From: a virus
DNA length: 64,000 nucleotides
Strand: one strand, 5' to 3'
IMG/VR virus record: IMGVR_UViG_3300040801_001687
Coordinates: 1 to 64,000 of that record
The stretch's first letter is position 1. Every line of letters starts with the position of its first letter. The notes under the pieces were generated by a model. That model worked only from the letters and a program-made list of their open reading frames with translations, was not told the DNA's origin and did not search any database. Below, one piece after another: positions 15,245-23,166 of the stretch. A program made the position numbers and the translations under genes.

Positions 15245-16345
15245 ATGAATTTAGCACAAGCAAAGAAATCAAAATACGCAAAGGACTTAAAAGAATCTGT
15301 CCTTTCTTGCGAATCCATGAGAAAGAACAAAGATAACCCGGTAGACGTATCTATTGGTGAATTTGTTAACTCTCGATGGGGAATCAGTATGGAGGGGTTA
15401 TATGAGGACCTAGGACTTAATGCTGGTATTGATACAATCCAAAACATCTTCACATTGCCGGATGAGAGTAATAGATGGTTAATACCTGAAATTATTAGAG
15501 ATGCTTTGAGATTGGGTTTAAGAAAGTCACCTATTTGGGCTGATATAATTGCTGCGGAGCAAACAATTGCAAACCCTTCAGTAATTATGCCACACCTTAA
15601 TATGTCGGATGCTGCTCCAAGATATGTAGGTGAAGGTGAGACTATTTCTAAAGGAGCTATCAGCTTCGGGGAGAAAACCTTGAAAATCCGTAAAATGGGT
15701 AGAGGTATTAGAATTCCTTATGAAGTAGCTCAATATGTTACAATCAATGTAATGTCAATCTTTTTACAAGATTTTGGGGTTAAGTTAAACCATGGTATTG
15801 ATGCATTAATGATTGATGTATTAATTAATGGTGAGCAAGCTGACGGTTCTGAATCTGCACCGATTGTTGGAGTAGGAACTAGTGGAACTTTTGGTTACCG
15901 TGATTTATTAAAAGTTTGGATTAGAATGGCTAGAATTGGTAGAACTCCTTTCGGTATTATCGGGGGTGAGGAAGCTGCTATTGATACTTTATTCTTGGAT
16001 GAGTTTAAAAAGAGAGAGTCTGGAACAGTTGAGAAACAATTAAACTTGAGAACTCCAGTTCCCCAATCATCTGCTTATTACATCCACGGAAGTATGCCAG
16101 ACGACCAACAAATGGTAATAGATAGAACTTCTGCTATTATCAAATACAATGCTCAACCTCTATTAGTAGAATCTGATAAGATTGTATCGAATCAAACTTT
16201 AGAAACTTATGCTTCTTTAACTACTGGTTTTGGTATTTTATATAGAGATGCTCGAGTTATCATTGACTCTTCATTAGAGTTTGCTTCAAATGGATTCCCT
16301 GCCTATATGGATGTTGACCCATTAGAGCAAATTGAAATTAGCTAA
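15245..16345 (+). CDS. Major capsid protein, HK97 fold
   Basis: 366 aa. Helical N-terminus (about 1-60), an E-loop region around 115-150 (YVGEGETISKGAISFGEKTLKIRK broken over a hairpin), the long spine helix (about 165-195) and a beta-rich P/A domain to the end (SLTTGFGILYRDARVIID). This is the order expected of the HK97 fold. It follows protease/scaffold and cement genes. No obvious protease cleavage site could be assigned at the N-terminus. Confidence 0.88.
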   Translation: MNLAQAKKSKYAKDLKESVLSCESMRKNKDNPVDVSIGEFVNSRWGISMEGLYEDLGLNAGIDTIQNIFTLPDESNRWLIPEIIRDALRLGLRKSPIWADIIAAEQTIANPSVIMPHLNMSDAAPRYVGEGETISKGAISFGEKTLKIRKMGRGIRIPYEVAQYVTINVMSIFLQDFGVKLNHGIDALMIDVLINGEQADGSESAPIVGVGTSGTFGYRDLLKVWIRMARIGRTPFGIIGGEEAAIDTLFLDEFKKRESGTVEKQLNLRTPVPQSSAYYIHGSMPDDQQMVIDRTSAIIKYNAQPLLVESDKIVSNQTLETYASLTTGFGILYRDARVIIDSSLEFASNGFPAYMDVDPLEQIEIS

Positions 16346-16374
16346 ATAAATCTTAAATTATAAAATATAAAACC

Positions 16375-16809
16375 ATGGGAAAGAAAGGTAAAAAAAGATA
16401 CTTTGTATTGGGAAAGAAAGCTTCGGTATTCTTTGACCCGGTTACAAGATTAAAAGTAACCTCCACAGATACTTCAAAACCGGATGAGACTGATGCTCCT
16501 CTATCTAAGAGGGTTAAGATGGCATTAGAGGCGGGACATATCAAGAGTTTAGACGGTCCTACCGATGCTCCTGAAACCGATACTTCGGAAGATAAAGATG
16601 ATACTCCTAAAGAGTTAACAGTGGAGGCTTTGAAATCAGTTAAAGCTAAGGATTTAGCAAAGGCTCATTCAGGTGAAGAGTTCATGACTTTCTATAAAGA
16701 AAATTATGAGGTTTCAGAAGAGGATGAGAAGGCTTTTGAAAAAATGAACAAAACCGCAAAAGCTAAATTCTTACAAGATGCTGAAGAAGAAGGCGAAGAT
16801 GATGAGTAA
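16375..16809 (+). CDS. Acidic head-associated protein (144 aa)
   Basis: Begins with a basic stretch (GKKGKKRYFVLGKKASVFF) and then becomes very acidic, ending EEEGEDDE. A helical segment, LTVEALKSVKAKDLAKAHS, near 80-98 resembles SAP/Rho-N-like helical motifs. It lies between the capsid gene and a terminator, so it is the last gene of the head operon. A role in head completion or as a capsid vertex accessory is guessed from position only. Confidence 0.65.
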   Translation: MGKKGKKRYFVLGKKASVFFDPVTRLKVTSTDTSKPDETDAPLSKRVKMALEAGHIKSLDGPTDAPETDTSEDKDDTPKELTVEALKSVKAKDLAKAHSGEEFMTFYKENYEVSEEDEKAFEKMNKTAKAKFLQDAEEEGEDDE

Positions 16810-16836
16810 TATTTCATAATTAGATATATAATTTAG

Positions 16837-16862
16837 AACCCCAACAATAGTTGGGGTTTTAT
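16837..16862 (+). terminator. Rho-independent terminator ending the head operon
   Basis: AACCCCAAC (16837-16845), loop AATA, GTTGGGGTT (16850-16858), then TTATTTT. Perfect 9-bp stem. Confidence 0.9.
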
Positions 16863-16867
16863 TTTGT

Positions 16868-16880
16868 ACAATACTTAATA
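16868..16880 (+). promoter_or_regulatory. Conserved element ACAATACTTAATA (candidate phage promoter), copy 2
   Basis: Lies 6 bases behind a strong terminator and 24 bases before the ATG at 16905. A promoter is needed here to restart transcription, which makes this copy the best argument for promoter function. Confidence 0.6.
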
Positions 16881-16904
16881 CTTATATTCAAAAGGATTAT
16901 TTAA

Positions 16905-17765
16905 ATGGAAACCTATAAAACAAAAGACTTTGATTTTATCGTAATTGAAAACTCAATTATAGATAAATCATTCTATCCAATAAACCCCGATGGAACACCT
17001 TACTCTATGTCGGGCTCTTCAGTGTCAATGAAGATATACACTGACCCTGTAACTTCTATGGGCTTAACTTTAAATGGAACAGATGATACAGTTGGTACTG
17101 TTAGGTTAGATTCTTCAATAACCTCCACTCTTCAAACTTTGGAATATTCTATTGTAGAGACTAAAACTAATGGGGAGATAATAACCCTTTTCCAAGGTAC
17201 TATATCTATACAATCGGAATCTCAATTTACCACATCAGTTAATTCTTTAATAGAAGGGTTAAAACCTGATGGTATTAATTTAGACCCTAATTTTAAAAAC
17301 CAACAAATTACTTATTGGAGATTATACCTTCAACCTTTAACTACTCCTCCAATAGATGATGAAAATTTAAATAGCGATGAAAACTGGCCCCCTCTAGTAA
17401 ACTTTCTTATTGCTTATTTAGTCATTTATGATTTCTTAAAGAAATATGCTAGAAAAGCATTTTCTGATATGTTTGGAAATGGAGCTGCTGATACTGAAGG
17501 AGCTCAAATAAAGAAGATAGAAACTGGCCCCACTAATGTGGAATACTTTGATTCGGCTTCAGCCTTACAAAATGTATTTAAAACTAATACCCAAGGAATG
17601 TCACCTTTTGATAAGTTGGCAGAAGAAGCTTGTATGCTTTCAAAAAGGTTGAGGATATACTTACCAATATGTGGACATTTAAGTCACAACCCAGTAATTC
17701 CCCACAAGGTTGGACGACCTCCAATTAAAGATGCTATAACTATTCTAAATAAATACTATGGGTAA
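16905..17765 (+). CDS. Head-tail connector with N-terminal beta domain
   Basis: 286 aa. Residues 1-110 form a beta domain (KDFDFIVIENS..., NPDGTPYSMSGSSVSM) resembling the N-terminal domain of BppU-type baseplate/fibre proteins. Residues 135-286 are helical (LVNFLIAYLVIYDFLKKYA; AEEACMLSKRLRIYLP) and look like a head-tail adaptor. Such a fusion is unusual. Position after the head operon and before neck proteins supports a connector at the portal. It overlaps the next gene by 8 bases. Confidence 0.6.
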   Translation: METYKTKDFDFIVIENSIIDKSFYPINPDGTPYSMSGSSVSMKIYTDPVTSMGLTLNGTDDTVGTVRLDSSITSTLQTLEYSIVETKTNGEIITLFQGTISIQSESQFTTSVNSLIEGLKPDGINLDPNFKNQQITYWRLYLQPLTTPPIDDENLNSDENWPPLVNFLIAYLVIYDFLKKYARKAFSDMFGNGAADTEGAQIKKIETGPTNVEYFDSASALQNVFKTNTQGMSPFDKLAEEACMLSKRLRIYLPICGHLSHNPVIPHKVGRPPIKDAITILNKYYG

Positions 17766-18225
17766 TATCGGAAAAGCTCGTTGGAATAAGTATAAAAACC
17801 TTATAAATAAAATTCATAAGGAGTTTAACCAGGACACCTTAACTTGGAGGAAACATACTCCACAAGGTGTAACTCAATTTAATGAAGGTATTGAGAATAA
17901 TTATGAAGATTTTGAATTAAAAATTCTTATTGGTTATAACTCTTATAGAACATGGCCAATAACAAAACATAATCAGGATACTGGAGAAATAGATAACCAA
18001 AATTTAGTGGTATATATTAATGTTAGCTATCTAAAAGAGTTGGGATATACTGACCAACATGGGTATTTTCAATTTAATCCCGCTAATGATAAATTTATAC
18101 ATAGGGGTATAATCTATAAGGGTGAAGGGGATACATTTTTATCTCAAGCAAGTGATGAGCCTTTATTATTTATATTGGTATTGAGAAGAGAAGAGGAGAT
18201 AACAGGTAAGAGTAGATTTAACTAA
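17758..18225 (+). CDS. Probable head closure / neck protein
   Basis: 155 aa. A basic helical start (KARWNKYKNLINKIHKEFN) is followed by a beta-barrel-like body (TWRKHTPQGVTQF, NLVVYINVSYLKELG, PANDKFIHRGIIYKGEGDTF). The final pattern of a small barrel that ends in a loop carrying 'G-I-I-Y-K-G-E' resembles head-tail stoppers. Assigned mainly by order between connector and gpG-like protein. Confidence 0.6.
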   Translation: MGNIGKARWNKYKNLINKIHKEFNQDTLTWRKHTPQGVTQFNEGIENNYEDFELKILIGYNSYRTWPITKHNQDTGEIDNQNLVVYINVSYLKELGYTDQHGYFQFNPANDKFIHRGIIYKGEGDTFLSQASDEPLLFILVLRREEEITGKSRFN

Positions 18226-18227
18226 AA

Positions 18228-18719
18228 ATGATAGGGGTTAGTTTTATAGGTGATTGGACTGGGGTTCAAGCAGGATTAACTGCTTTACCCCAGATATTAA
18301 AATCTTCAGCTGACTGGGGAAATAGAAAAGCTGCAGAAAAACTAGTTAAAATTGCCAAAGCTCACATTGATAACCAAGATTTGGGATGGCCTGCTTTATC
18401 ATCAAGTAGTAATTCAGGTGACCCACGAATCCTAGTAGACACTGAAGATATGAGAAACTCCATAAAGGCATGGAGACAAAATTATAAATATTATGCGGGT
18501 ATTCCAATGAATGCTCACAACTCAAGAGGTATTAGAATAGCTGACATTGCTATTATGCACGAGTTTGGATATGGAAATATGCCCCAAAGGTCTTTATGGG
18601 GACCATCTATCCAAGACCTAGGGGGAAGAAAGGGTATACAGAAGATTGTTTCAGATGCAATTTATAATAAAATTAAATTCCTAAGAACTAAAGGTATTCA
18701 AGTAGACTATAGATTATGA
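18228..18719 (+). CDS. Tail completion / virion morphogenesis protein (gpG- or gp10-like)
   Basis: 163 aa. A helical N-terminal half (RKAAEKLVKIAKAHID) is followed by RILVDTEDMRNSI and the IAIMHEFGYGNMPQRSLW motif. These match the neck/tail-completion family of Mu gpG and HK97 gp10 (pattern L-x-dTG-x-l-x-x-S-i ... HEfG...iPaRpf). Such proteins connect neck and tail. It overlaps the next gene by 4 bases. Confidence 0.8.
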   Translation: MIGVSFIGDWTGVQAGLTALPQILKSSADWGNRKAAEKLVKIAKAHIDNQDLGWPALSSSSNSGDPRILVDTEDMRNSIKAWRQNYKYYAGIPMNAHNSRGIRIADIAIMHEFGYGNMPQRSLWGPSIQDLGGRKGIQKIVSDAIYNKIKFLRTKGIQVDYRL

Positions 18720-20788
18720 GAGAGATTTTAGACACTCAAAAACTTGTGGAAAGAACTTTCGAGAATGAGGTTTATAAAATCTTGTTAGGGGAGGGGTGGA
18801 TTCCTAATAGGTTAAATTATACAAATGATTACCAAGGCTATATTGATGAAAAAAATCAGATAGCTAATAATAGAGGTTTTGCTGTAGAGGTTTTTGGACA
18901 TGGCTCAGCAAGGGATAGAGAGATAAAAGAAGTTCCAAGAATAGTTATAACGGGTTCAGGTTTTTATACTGGAAGTGTAGGAGATAATTTTCCAGGTTCA
19001 ATAGAAAGTAACAATGACGGTACTTTTAGAAAACAAAGGTATAAAGGTACATCTTCAACCTATAGAATAGAGGTTACCCTAATTTCACAAACTTCTACTC
19101 AAGATAGAATTTTGGAGCAGGTTAGACAAGCAGCTTTACCCAATTTAACATTTTTAGGATTTTATAATAACCCCGAAAGTAGGTTTGTAATTACTTATGG
19201 GTTTGTTAAGGAGAACAGTGATTATAATCATAGGATTATAGAAAGAACTTATATATATGAAGCCTTAGATGTAGAGGAACAAGGACAAGATGTAGTAGAT
19301 TCTAACATATCTAAAATCAGAGAAATTGATACAGGTATTGGGGAGGATAATTTAATAATTAAAGCTAAGGCTAAATTATTAATTAACACCGAAAACCTAA
19401 CCATACAAGAAAAAACTATTTCTTTAGAGATATCTAAAGGCCCATCAGTTAACCTTAACATATCTAAAGAATCATTAACATTAACCGAGAAATCAATCTC
19501 GTTTAGTATTAATAATCAATTAGTAAACCTTAATATTATTAAGGAATCATTAACTTTAGAAGAAAAGCCATTAACTTTTAGTATTAATAATCAATTAATA
19601 AATCTAAACCTAAATAAAGAATCCCTAACCTTAGAAGAAAAAATATTAACCCTTGTTGTAAATAACCAAATACAAGAAATTAACTTAAATAAGGAATCTT
19701 TAATTTTATCCGAAAATATTATAGTTGTTGAATCCCCTATAGGTGTAAATAATAATATTATAACTAATGATGGAGGTGAATTACTAGGGGGTTATACTCT
19801 ATCTAATTCTCCTTCATTAGAGAATAACCAACCACCTTTAGTAGATAATATTACCTTTAGTGGAACAGAATCAGAAGGTGAAGATTTAACTGTTACTGTT
19901 ATTTGGGAAAAGAATACTCAAGCTAATGAAGGAACCCACGAATTAAAAATTTATAGGCATTCCGATATAAACGGTTCTGGTAGAGTTTTAGCATCAACAT
20001 TAACAACAAGTACTACAACATATTTAGGGGATAATAAATACTCAACTGAATTTACTTATACATTAGTACTTGGGGATGTTAGTAAGTATTTAGCATTTGA
20101 GGCTATAGTAAAAGTAACCGGAGTTGAAAATACAGACTCTTTACCTAACAGCTCTGATTTTACAGAATTAATATCTAGTACCTCATTTAACCCTGCTAAC
20201 CTGGGGGCTGGAACTTCTAATGTATCTTTAAGAAATATAGGAGTTCCAGGTAATTGGAATAGCGACCCTAATCCAGTTTGGGTAAATGAGGGTAGTACTA
20301 CAAACGCAACAGTAGGTACAGGAAAACCTGTTTGGAATGATGTTGACCAAAGAATGGAGTTTACAAAAGCTTCTTTACACCAACTATTAGTAGCTAAAGG
20401 AACAATATCAGAACCTTGTGAAATATGGATTAAGGGTAAATTTGATATTACTGATGTAATGGTAATGTTTGGGTTTAGTTCATCCATAGAATTTAGGAAA
20501 TCTGCCTCTAGCTTTAGAATGAATGGGCAAAATATAGCCCCGGCTGATTTAAATGAACATTTGTTCAGGTTTAGACTTAACGGAGTAAACAGTTTTCTAA
20601 AAATAGATAGTGATACTCCTATAACCTTTGATTCAACTAGTTCTACTTTGGGTTCAGGAGATTTAGAGTTAGGAGCTAATAATAGTGGAAATTACTTAGA
20701 AGGTTTTATTAAGAATTTTCACCTATATAATTTTTTAGTTGAAAATCAAGATGAGACGGATATGAACTCTTATTTTAACGTAACTTAA
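18716..20788 (+). CDS. Tail-terminator-like domain fused to tandem repeats and a lectin-like domain
   Basis: 690 aa. Residues 1-195 look like a tail terminator or neck protein by place and style (TSSTYRIEVTLISQTSTQDR). Residues about 222-340 hold four to five repeats of about 25 residues with consensus NLNxxKESLTLEEKxLTFSI (repeat starts at 246, 271 and 296). Residues 370-470 look Ig-like. Residues about 520-690 look like a LamG/concanavalin beta-sandwich (FRMNGQNIAP, LRFRLNGVNSFLKI). A neck protein carrying an adhesin-type tail is unusual and suggests a neck appendage. It could alternatively be a fibre protein whose N-terminus binds the neck. Confidence 0.65.
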   Translation: MREILDTQKLVERTFENEVYKILLGEGWIPNRLNYTNDYQGYIDEKNQIANNRGFAVEVFGHGSARDREIKEVPRIVITGSGFYTGSVGDNFPGSIESNNDGTFRKQRYKGTSSTYRIEVTLISQTSTQDRILEQVRQAALPNLTFLGFYNNPESRFVITYGFVKENSDYNHRIIERTYIYEALDVEEQGQDVVDSNISKIREIDTGIGEDNLIIKAKAKLLINTENLTIQEKTISLEISKGPSVNLNISKESLTLTEKSISFSINNQLVNLNIIKESLTLEEKPLTFSINNQLINLNLNKESLTLEEKILTLVVNNQIQEINLNKESLILSENIIVVESPIGVNNNIITNDGGELLGGYTLSNSPSLENNQPPLVDNITFSGTESEGEDLTVTVIWEKNTQANEGTHELKIYRHSDINGSGRVLASTLTTSTTTYLGDNKYSTEFTYTLVLGDVSKYLAFEAIVKVTGVENTDSLPNSSDFTELISSTSFNPANLGAGTSNVSLRNIGVPGNWNSDPNPVWVNEGSTTNATVGTGKPVWNDVDQRMEFTKASLHQLLVAKGTISEPCEIWIKGKFDITDVMVMFGFSSSIEFRKSASSFRMNGQNIAPADLNEHLFRFRLNGVNSFLKIDSDTPITFDSTSSTLGSGDLELGANNSGNYLEGFIKNFHLYNFLVENQDETDMNSYFNVT
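19379..19735 (+). repeat. In-frame tandem repeats of about 75 bp
   Basis: Units begin near 19379, 19451, 19526, 19601 and 19679. The middle three are most alike (KESLTLxEKxxxFSINNQL). The units are in frame, so copy-number change by recombination would lengthen or shorten the protein without breaking it. Confidence 0.75.
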
Positions 20789-20790
20789 TT

Positions 20791-22671
20791 ATGGCTAATA
20801 GAGTAGTAACAAATGAAACTTCCGAAAGAACTACTTACAATAACCCTATTGTAAATGGGAGGCGTATTGTTAATGGGGATATAATTATAGATACCTTTAC
20901 TAATGAAAGTAAAAACGTTATATTCTATACAGATTCTGAAACAGTGTTTTCAGGAGCTAGGTTAGGAGCTACAATTTGGATTAAAAACCCTAATGGTAAT
21001 CCTATATCAGCTTTTTGGTTAAGAACTACAGATGATTTAGAGTGGGCAATTAGTGATGTAAATAATCCAGTTGTTATAACTGCTTTAGAAGGTCAAGTTA
21101 TATTTAGAAAGATACCCAATAATGATAACCCTTACAATATTAATATTACTAACCTAGCTTATGTATCTCTTTGGGGAGAGACAGAATCCCACCCAGGTAT
21201 GAGGAATGGTTGGGGTCCTTTTAAACACGGTACTTTTGGAATACAAGTTGATAGGTGGGGAAACCCTGAACCGGGTCAAAATAATTTTACAATAGGTGGA
21301 GACTTTTTAAGTGGTATAGAAGTAATAGGGGTAGAATCAATCCATGGTTTTGCTAGGTATAGAAGTGAACCCACTGCTCCAGGTTTAGAAAGTAGAAGGG
21401 TTGATTATTTTAGATTAAAGAGAAGCTTTCTTCATACTGGGGAAACAGGGGAAGGGATATATATAGGGTCTACTAAAGCTCCTCCTTATGCATTATTTGA
21501 AAATGTATTAATTGAAGATGTTCTTTGCACTAGAGCAGCTGCAGAAGGATTTCAAATGCAACATATGGTAACTGGTTCAAGAACTGGAATTATAAGAAAT
21601 ACTATATGGCATGCTAATGGAGCTGATTGGAAAGCAGCCTTTCAAAACTTTCAATCAGCAGGTTTACAGTTATCCTACGATGAGGGTGATATATTATTTG
21701 AAAATTCTATTGTAGATGGTTGGGGTAGTAATGGTTTAACTTTATTTAAAGCTGATGAAGGTTTATTAGTTAATAATAAAAAAGTAAGGTTTAGGAATGT
21801 ACTTTGGTTAAATGGGAGAAATAGGGGTATATATTTCAATGCCAACGATGATGCTATACCAATTGAATTTAATCAGTGTGAGTTTGGGGAGATGGTAGAT
21901 AATTGGGAAGAGACTTACCCTAATGAGGTTGCAGCAGACCACCATATGGATGTAGCTAATGACATTGACCTTATTTTAAAATATTGTAAATATAGAAACA
22001 ATAAAACCTTTTACACAGGAACTTATCAAGGTAATGTTAAAGAAGTTGAGAATAATGGGTTTCCAACTCAAGAGTACCCAGAGTATTTAAACTCAGACCC
22101 CATATCCCAAGATACTGAAAAATATGAGGTTTGGCATGAAGAGTATGCAGACTGGACTGTTAACCAAGGGCATGCTGCTAACACAAAAATTGAATTTAAC
22201 CAAGGGGATACTGTATTTAATACCCAAGATAAAAGATTTTACAGGTGTCTAATAACTCATACAAGTTCAGCTTCAACACGACCTGATTTAGATAATACTA
22301 ATTGGTTATTACTAACTTGGGATAAAACTAATGGGGTTGCTAATGATAAACCCGGTTGGGATTTTAATAACCCACAAAGTATATACCCACCTGATGATTA
22401 TAGGTTAGCTATAGGTAATACTCATAATACTTTAGGAAGGGGGTTAAGTAGTAACCCAACCCCCTACACTTTCTATAATTGGCAATATAGTGAAGATGAT
22501 GGTTCTAATAATCCCGATGGAATTTGGGTTAATATAGCGGATATAGAATCTAAAAAATTAAACTATACTCCACCTACTGGGTTGAATAGACATTATAGGA
22601 GAGTAGTAACAGTTAAAAATACAACAGGTCAAGAAATAGAGAGTATATCAAATACTATTCAAGTTATTTAA
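20791..22671 (+). CDS. Tail spike with right-handed beta-helix and carbohydrate-binding-like domain
   Basis: 626 aa. Residues about 30-430 have the strand-turn rhythm of a parallel beta-helix (pectate-lyase-like): short hydrophobic strands, Asn at turns, repeated motifs such as RNTIWHANG and FENSIVDGWGSNGLTLF. Residues about 445-515 (YADWTVNQG, KIEFNQGDTVFNTQDKRFY) resemble a CBM5/12-type module, and the end looks Ig-like. Beta-helix spikes bind and often degrade surface polysaccharide. No catalytic residues could be assigned. Placed between neck and sheath genes. Confidence 0.75.
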   Translation: MANRVVTNETSERTTYNNPIVNGRRIVNGDIIIDTFTNESKNVIFYTDSETVFSGARLGATIWIKNPNGNPISAFWLRTTDDLEWAISDVNNPVVITALEGQVIFRKIPNNDNPYNINITNLAYVSLWGETESHPGMRNGWGPFKHGTFGIQVDRWGNPEPGQNNFTIGGDFLSGIEVIGVESIHGFARYRSEPTAPGLESRRVDYFRLKRSFLHTGETGEGIYIGSTKAPPYALFENVLIEDVLCTRAAAEGFQMQHMVTGSRTGIIRNTIWHANGADWKAAFQNFQSAGLQLSYDEGDILFENSIVDGWGSNGLTLFKADEGLLVNNKKVRFRNVLWLNGRNRGIYFNANDDAIPIEFNQCEFGEMVDNWEETYPNEVAADHHMDVANDIDLILKYCKYRNNKTFYTGTYQGNVKEVENNGFPTQEYPEYLNSDPISQDTEKYEVWHEEYADWTVNQGHAANTKIEFNQGDTVFNTQDKRFYRCLITHTSSASTRPDLDNTNWLLLTWDKTNGVANDKPGWDFNNPQSIYPPDDYRLAIGNTHNTLGRGLSSNPTPYTFYNWQYSEDDGSNNPDGIWVNIADIESKKLNYTPPTGLNRHYRRVVTVKNTTGQEIESISNTIQVI

Positions 22672-22672
22672 A

Positions 22673-22685
22673 ACAATACTTAATA
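22673..22685 (+). promoter_or_regulatory. Conserved element ACAATACTTAATA (candidate phage promoter), copy 3
   Basis: Directly after the stop of the spike gene and 24 bases before the ATG at 22710. Confidence 0.55.
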
Positions 22686-22709
22686 TTATTAAAAATAAAT
22701 TATATAGAT

Positions 22710-23123
22710 ATGCCAGTACTTAATGCTTTTAAAAGAAGAATGTTCGATAGCCAATTGGCTTTAGGGGATTTAAAAATGATGTTATTGGATGATAACCATT
22801 CAACAGATATAGACACTCAAGAGTTTATTGATGATATTTCTGCTAATGAGGTATCATCTTCCGGCTATACCGCAGGGGGAGTAACTTTAGCCAACCCTAA
22901 TGTAGTAGTTGATAATGCTAATGACGAAGCCTCGATTGATGCTGACAATGTTTCTTTAGTGGGTATAACTGCTACCGTAAGATATCTAGCTTTCTATGTT
23001 GACACGGGAACTCCTGGTACTTCTCCTATTATAAACATCTATGATTTAACTACTAACCAAGTTTTGAATAACCAAGATTTGGATATTAATTTTGAATCTA
23101 CTGGTATAATAGGTTTAGCATAA
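22710..23123 (+). CDS. Small structural protein, conserved phage family
   Basis: 137 aa. LGDLKMMLLDD, then DIDTQEFIDDISANEVSSSG and YTAGGVTLANPNV, then DNANDEASIDADNV. This sequence pattern recurs in small virion proteins of many phages (family name not recalled; not searched). Beta-rich, probably a trimeric decoration or tail-associated protein. It has its own upstream element and is followed at once by another copy before the sheath gene. Confidence 0.7.
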   Translation: MPVLNAFKRRMFDSQLALGDLKMMLLDDNHSTDIDTQEFIDDISANEVSSSGYTAGGVTLANPNVVVDNANDEASIDADNVSLVGITATVRYLAFYVDTGTPGTSPIINIYDLTTNQVLNNQDLDINFESTGIIGLA

Positions 23124-23125
23124 AA

Positions 23126-23138
23126 ACAATACTTAATA
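23126..23138 (+). promoter_or_regulatory. Conserved element ACAATACTTAATA (candidate phage promoter), copy 4
   Basis: Directly after the stop of 22710-23123 and 28 bases before the ATG of the sheath gene, which needs very high expression. Confidence 0.6.
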
Positions 23139-23166
23139 TTTCTAATATAAATAAATGTAATTAATT

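Noticed and set aside
20056-20487. Minus-strand frame of 143 codons
   Set aside because: Complement of the Ig/lectin part of 18716-20788, with no matching leader or neighbour on that strand.
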